7,351 nucleotides of DNA. Origin: Methanobacteriaceae archaeon (GTDB taxonomy: Archaea > Methanobacteriota > Methanobacteria > Methanobacteriales > Methanobacteriaceae). Numbering within the stretch: the first letter of the stretch is position 1; each line of letters starts with the position of its first letter. The notes under the pieces were generated by a model, which saw only the letters and a list, made by a program, of their open reading frames with translations, did no database searches and was not told where the DNA came from. Shown here one piece after another: positions 6,356 to 7,351 of the stretch. Where the stretch lies: positions 1-7,351 of the forward strand of contig JADGNH010000098.1 of NCBI GenBank assembly GCA_017883605.1, written 5' to 3'. Made by a program: the position numbers and the translations under genes.

Positions 6356-6410
6356 ATATATAAATAAATATAAATATTATAACTTATAAGTTATAATTTA
6401 AAACTTATAA
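6356..6410 (+). promoter_or_regulatory. soj promoter region with 22-bp palindrome
   Basis: A perfect 22-bp palindrome lies at 6376-6397 (half-site ATTATAACTTA, axis between 6386 and 6387). A further copy of its core, AACTTATAA, at 6402-6410 is exactly 21 bp (two helical turns) from the first copy at 6381-6389. An upstream TATA-like stretch ATATATAAATAAATA (6356-6370) would place the transcription start in the palindrome; alternatively, CTTATAAG in the palindrome is itself the TATA box, with a start near 6412. Either way the symmetric element covers the core promoter, as expected for an operator, perhaps autoregulatory as in other par loci (inference). The ribosome binding site GGAGG is at 6422-6426. 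Confidence 0.5.
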
Positions 6411-6433
6411 TCAAATTTTGGGGAGGATTTTTT

Positions 6434-7219
6434 ATGGTAGAGATAATTGCAATACTGAATCAGAAGGGTGGTTGCGGTAAAACTACCACAGCAGTTAACC
6501 TTTCAACAGCTTTAGCCCTTCTTGGCAGAAAAGTTTTGGTAATAGATATGGATCCGCAGGGTAATGCCACCACCGGATTTGGGGTGGAGAAAAATGATGT
6601 GGAAAAAACCATATACCCGGTTTTAACCGGTGAGATCAGATTGGAAGAAGCGATTCTAAGCACAGATATCAGCGGCTTAGATATAGTTCCCAGCAACATA
6701 TCATTGAGCGGTGCTGAAATTGAGCTTAGCAAAACCATAGGACCCCACTCCATATTGAAAGAGGCCATGGACGGTGTCTCTGATTCATACGACTATATTT
6801 TCATTGACGTACCCCCATCTCTGGGTTTACTCACATTAAATTCGATTGTGGCATCAGACAGCGTTATAATACCTATACAAGCCGAATTCTATGCGTTGGA
6901 AGGCATGGCTGATCTGATTAAAGCCATGGGTCTGGTGGAAACTCGTTTAAACAGCCCATCGCCCATTAAAGGAATTCTTTTAACTCTATATGATTCCAGG
7001 ACCAGACTGGGAAGGGAAGTTTACAGCAACGTTAAGGAATACTTTGGTGAAACAGAAAACATCTTTAAGACCACCATACCCCGAAATGTGAGACTTGCCG
7101 AGGCTCCCAGCCATGGAAAACCATGTATCCTCTATGATGAAGAAAGCAGCGGTACTCTGGCCTACCTGAAACTGGCCGAGGAGATCATCAAATTGGAGGG
7201 TGGGGAGGACAATAAATGA
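6434..7219 (+). CDS. soj: ParA/Soj-family partition ATPase
   Basis: A 261-residue ATPase of the ParA/MinD superfamily, chromosomal Soj type, which in related systems binds DNA non-specifically as an ATP dimer and is switched by ParB to segregate or position DNA. The deviant Walker A motif is NQKGGCGKTTTA (9-20), with signature Lys11, dimer-contact Gly12 and catalytic Lys16; Cys14 replaces the more common Val. Walker A' is VLVIDMDPQGNAT (34-46, Asp40), and Walker B is YIFIDVPPSLG (121-131, Asp125). The C-terminal part holds PRNVRLAEAPSHGKP (216-230), nearly the Soj consensus and the region of DNA-binding arginines. There is no N-terminal helix-turn-helix, which separates it from plasmid type Ia ParA. 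The start is supported by GGGGAGGAT with a 6-7 nt spacer. Its last codons overlap the next gene by 4 nt (ATGA), so the two are translationally coupled. Confidence 0.95.
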   Translation: MVEIIAILNQKGGCGKTTTAVNLSTALALLGRKVLVIDMDPQGNATTGFGVEKNDVEKTIYPVLTGEIRLEEAILSTDISGLDIVPSNISLSGAEIELSKTIGPHSILKEAMDGVSDSYDYIFIDVPPSLGLLTLNSIVASDSVIIPIQAEFYALEGMADLIKAMGLVETRLNSPSPIKGILLTLYDSRTRLGREVYSNVKEYFGETENIFKTTIPRNVRLAEAPSHGKPCILYDEESSGTLAYLKLAEEIIKLEGGEDNK

Positions 7220-7351
7220 CCCCTCCACAGAAAAAACAGGGCAGCGCTCTGGGCAAAGGATTGGATGCCCTCATCAGAAAGGATTACCTGGAGGAAGAGG
7301 GGGAAAAATCTGAGGAGAAATCTGAAGAAGAAGTTTCAGAGGCCCCACCGG
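7216..7351 (+). CDS. ParB/Spo0J-like partner of Soj, N-terminus only (cut by window edge)
   Basis: Only 45 codons are visible before the window ends. The start ATG overlaps the soj stop (ATGA) and is preceded by GGGGAGGA with a 6-nt spacer. After MTPPQKKQG comes SALGKGLDALI (10-20), closely matching the conserved N-terminal tail of ParB/Spo0J proteins (LGKGLxAL or LGRGLxAL). In characterised systems that tail contacts the ParA ATPase and stimulates ATP hydrolysis through a basic residue, here probably Lys14. What follows (23-42) is strongly acidic, with at least eleven Glu, followed by EAPP, and looks like a flexible linker. The CTP-binding and helix-turn-helix domains of ParB cannot be seen, so this could be a full ParB or another protein that has kept only the ParA-binding tail. 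Gene order supports a partner role. Confidence 0.8.
   Translation, partial: MTPPQKKQGSALGKGLDALIRKDYLEEEGEKSEEKSEEEVSEAPP

Noticed and set aside
6313..6433. Canonical bacterial parS site upstream of soj
   Set aside because: Nothing resembling TGTTTCACGTGAAACA was seen here or elsewhere in the window; the palindrome present is a different AT-rich sequence.
6460..7228. Minus-strand reading frames opposite soj
   Set aside because: Antisense to soj, whose ATPase motifs are complete; no ribosome binding sites.

Overview
The window reads as a chromosomal segment of a methanogenic archaeon of the order Methanobacteriales, most likely a mesophilic Methanobacterium-like organism. The grounds are: an archaeal-type threonyl-tRNA synthetase with a D-aminoacyl-tRNA-deacylase-like editing domain; a small archaeal/ER-type signal peptidase with Ser/His/Asp residues; ribosome binding sites dominated by GGTGA(T); TATA-type promoters instead of -35/-10 boxes; and very AT-rich intergenic DNA around codon-balanced genes. 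The assignment comes from reading the sequence, not from a database search.

Left half, all on the minus strand (transcribed right to left): a 157-aa multi-pass membrane protein (3544-3071), ilvD for dihydroxy-acid dehydratase (2744-1089), a type I signal peptidase (1080-655) whose ribosome binding site overlaps the ilvD stop codon, and the first 128 codons of argS (384-1). The window cuts argS just before its HIGH motif. ilvD and the signal peptidase look like one transcript. argS is separated from them by 270 bp and may have its own promoter.

Centre: about 890 bp of very AT-rich DNA without a convincing gene separates the two divergent gene blocks. It holds the membrane-protein promoter, a patch of short direct repeats (about 4110-4273), and the thrS promoter, where an inverted repeat brackets a TATA-like element.

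Right half, all on the plus strand: thrS (start best placed at the ATG at 4434), a T-rich termination region, then a soj/parA-type partition ATPase gene. An overlapping gene follows, with an N-terminus matching the ParA-contacting tail of ParB/Spo0J proteins. A perfect 22-bp palindrome with an additional phased half-site lies in the soj promoter and is a candidate operator.

Most of the window is housekeeping: two aminoacyl-tRNA synthetases, branched-chain amino acid synthesis, protein secretion and chromosome partition. The least-described elements are the ParA/ParB-like pair with its palindromic promoter, the repeat-extended 3' end of the membrane protein gene, and the dyad around the thrS promoter. 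I see no CRISPR array, insertion sequence, tRNA, rRNA or defence system.
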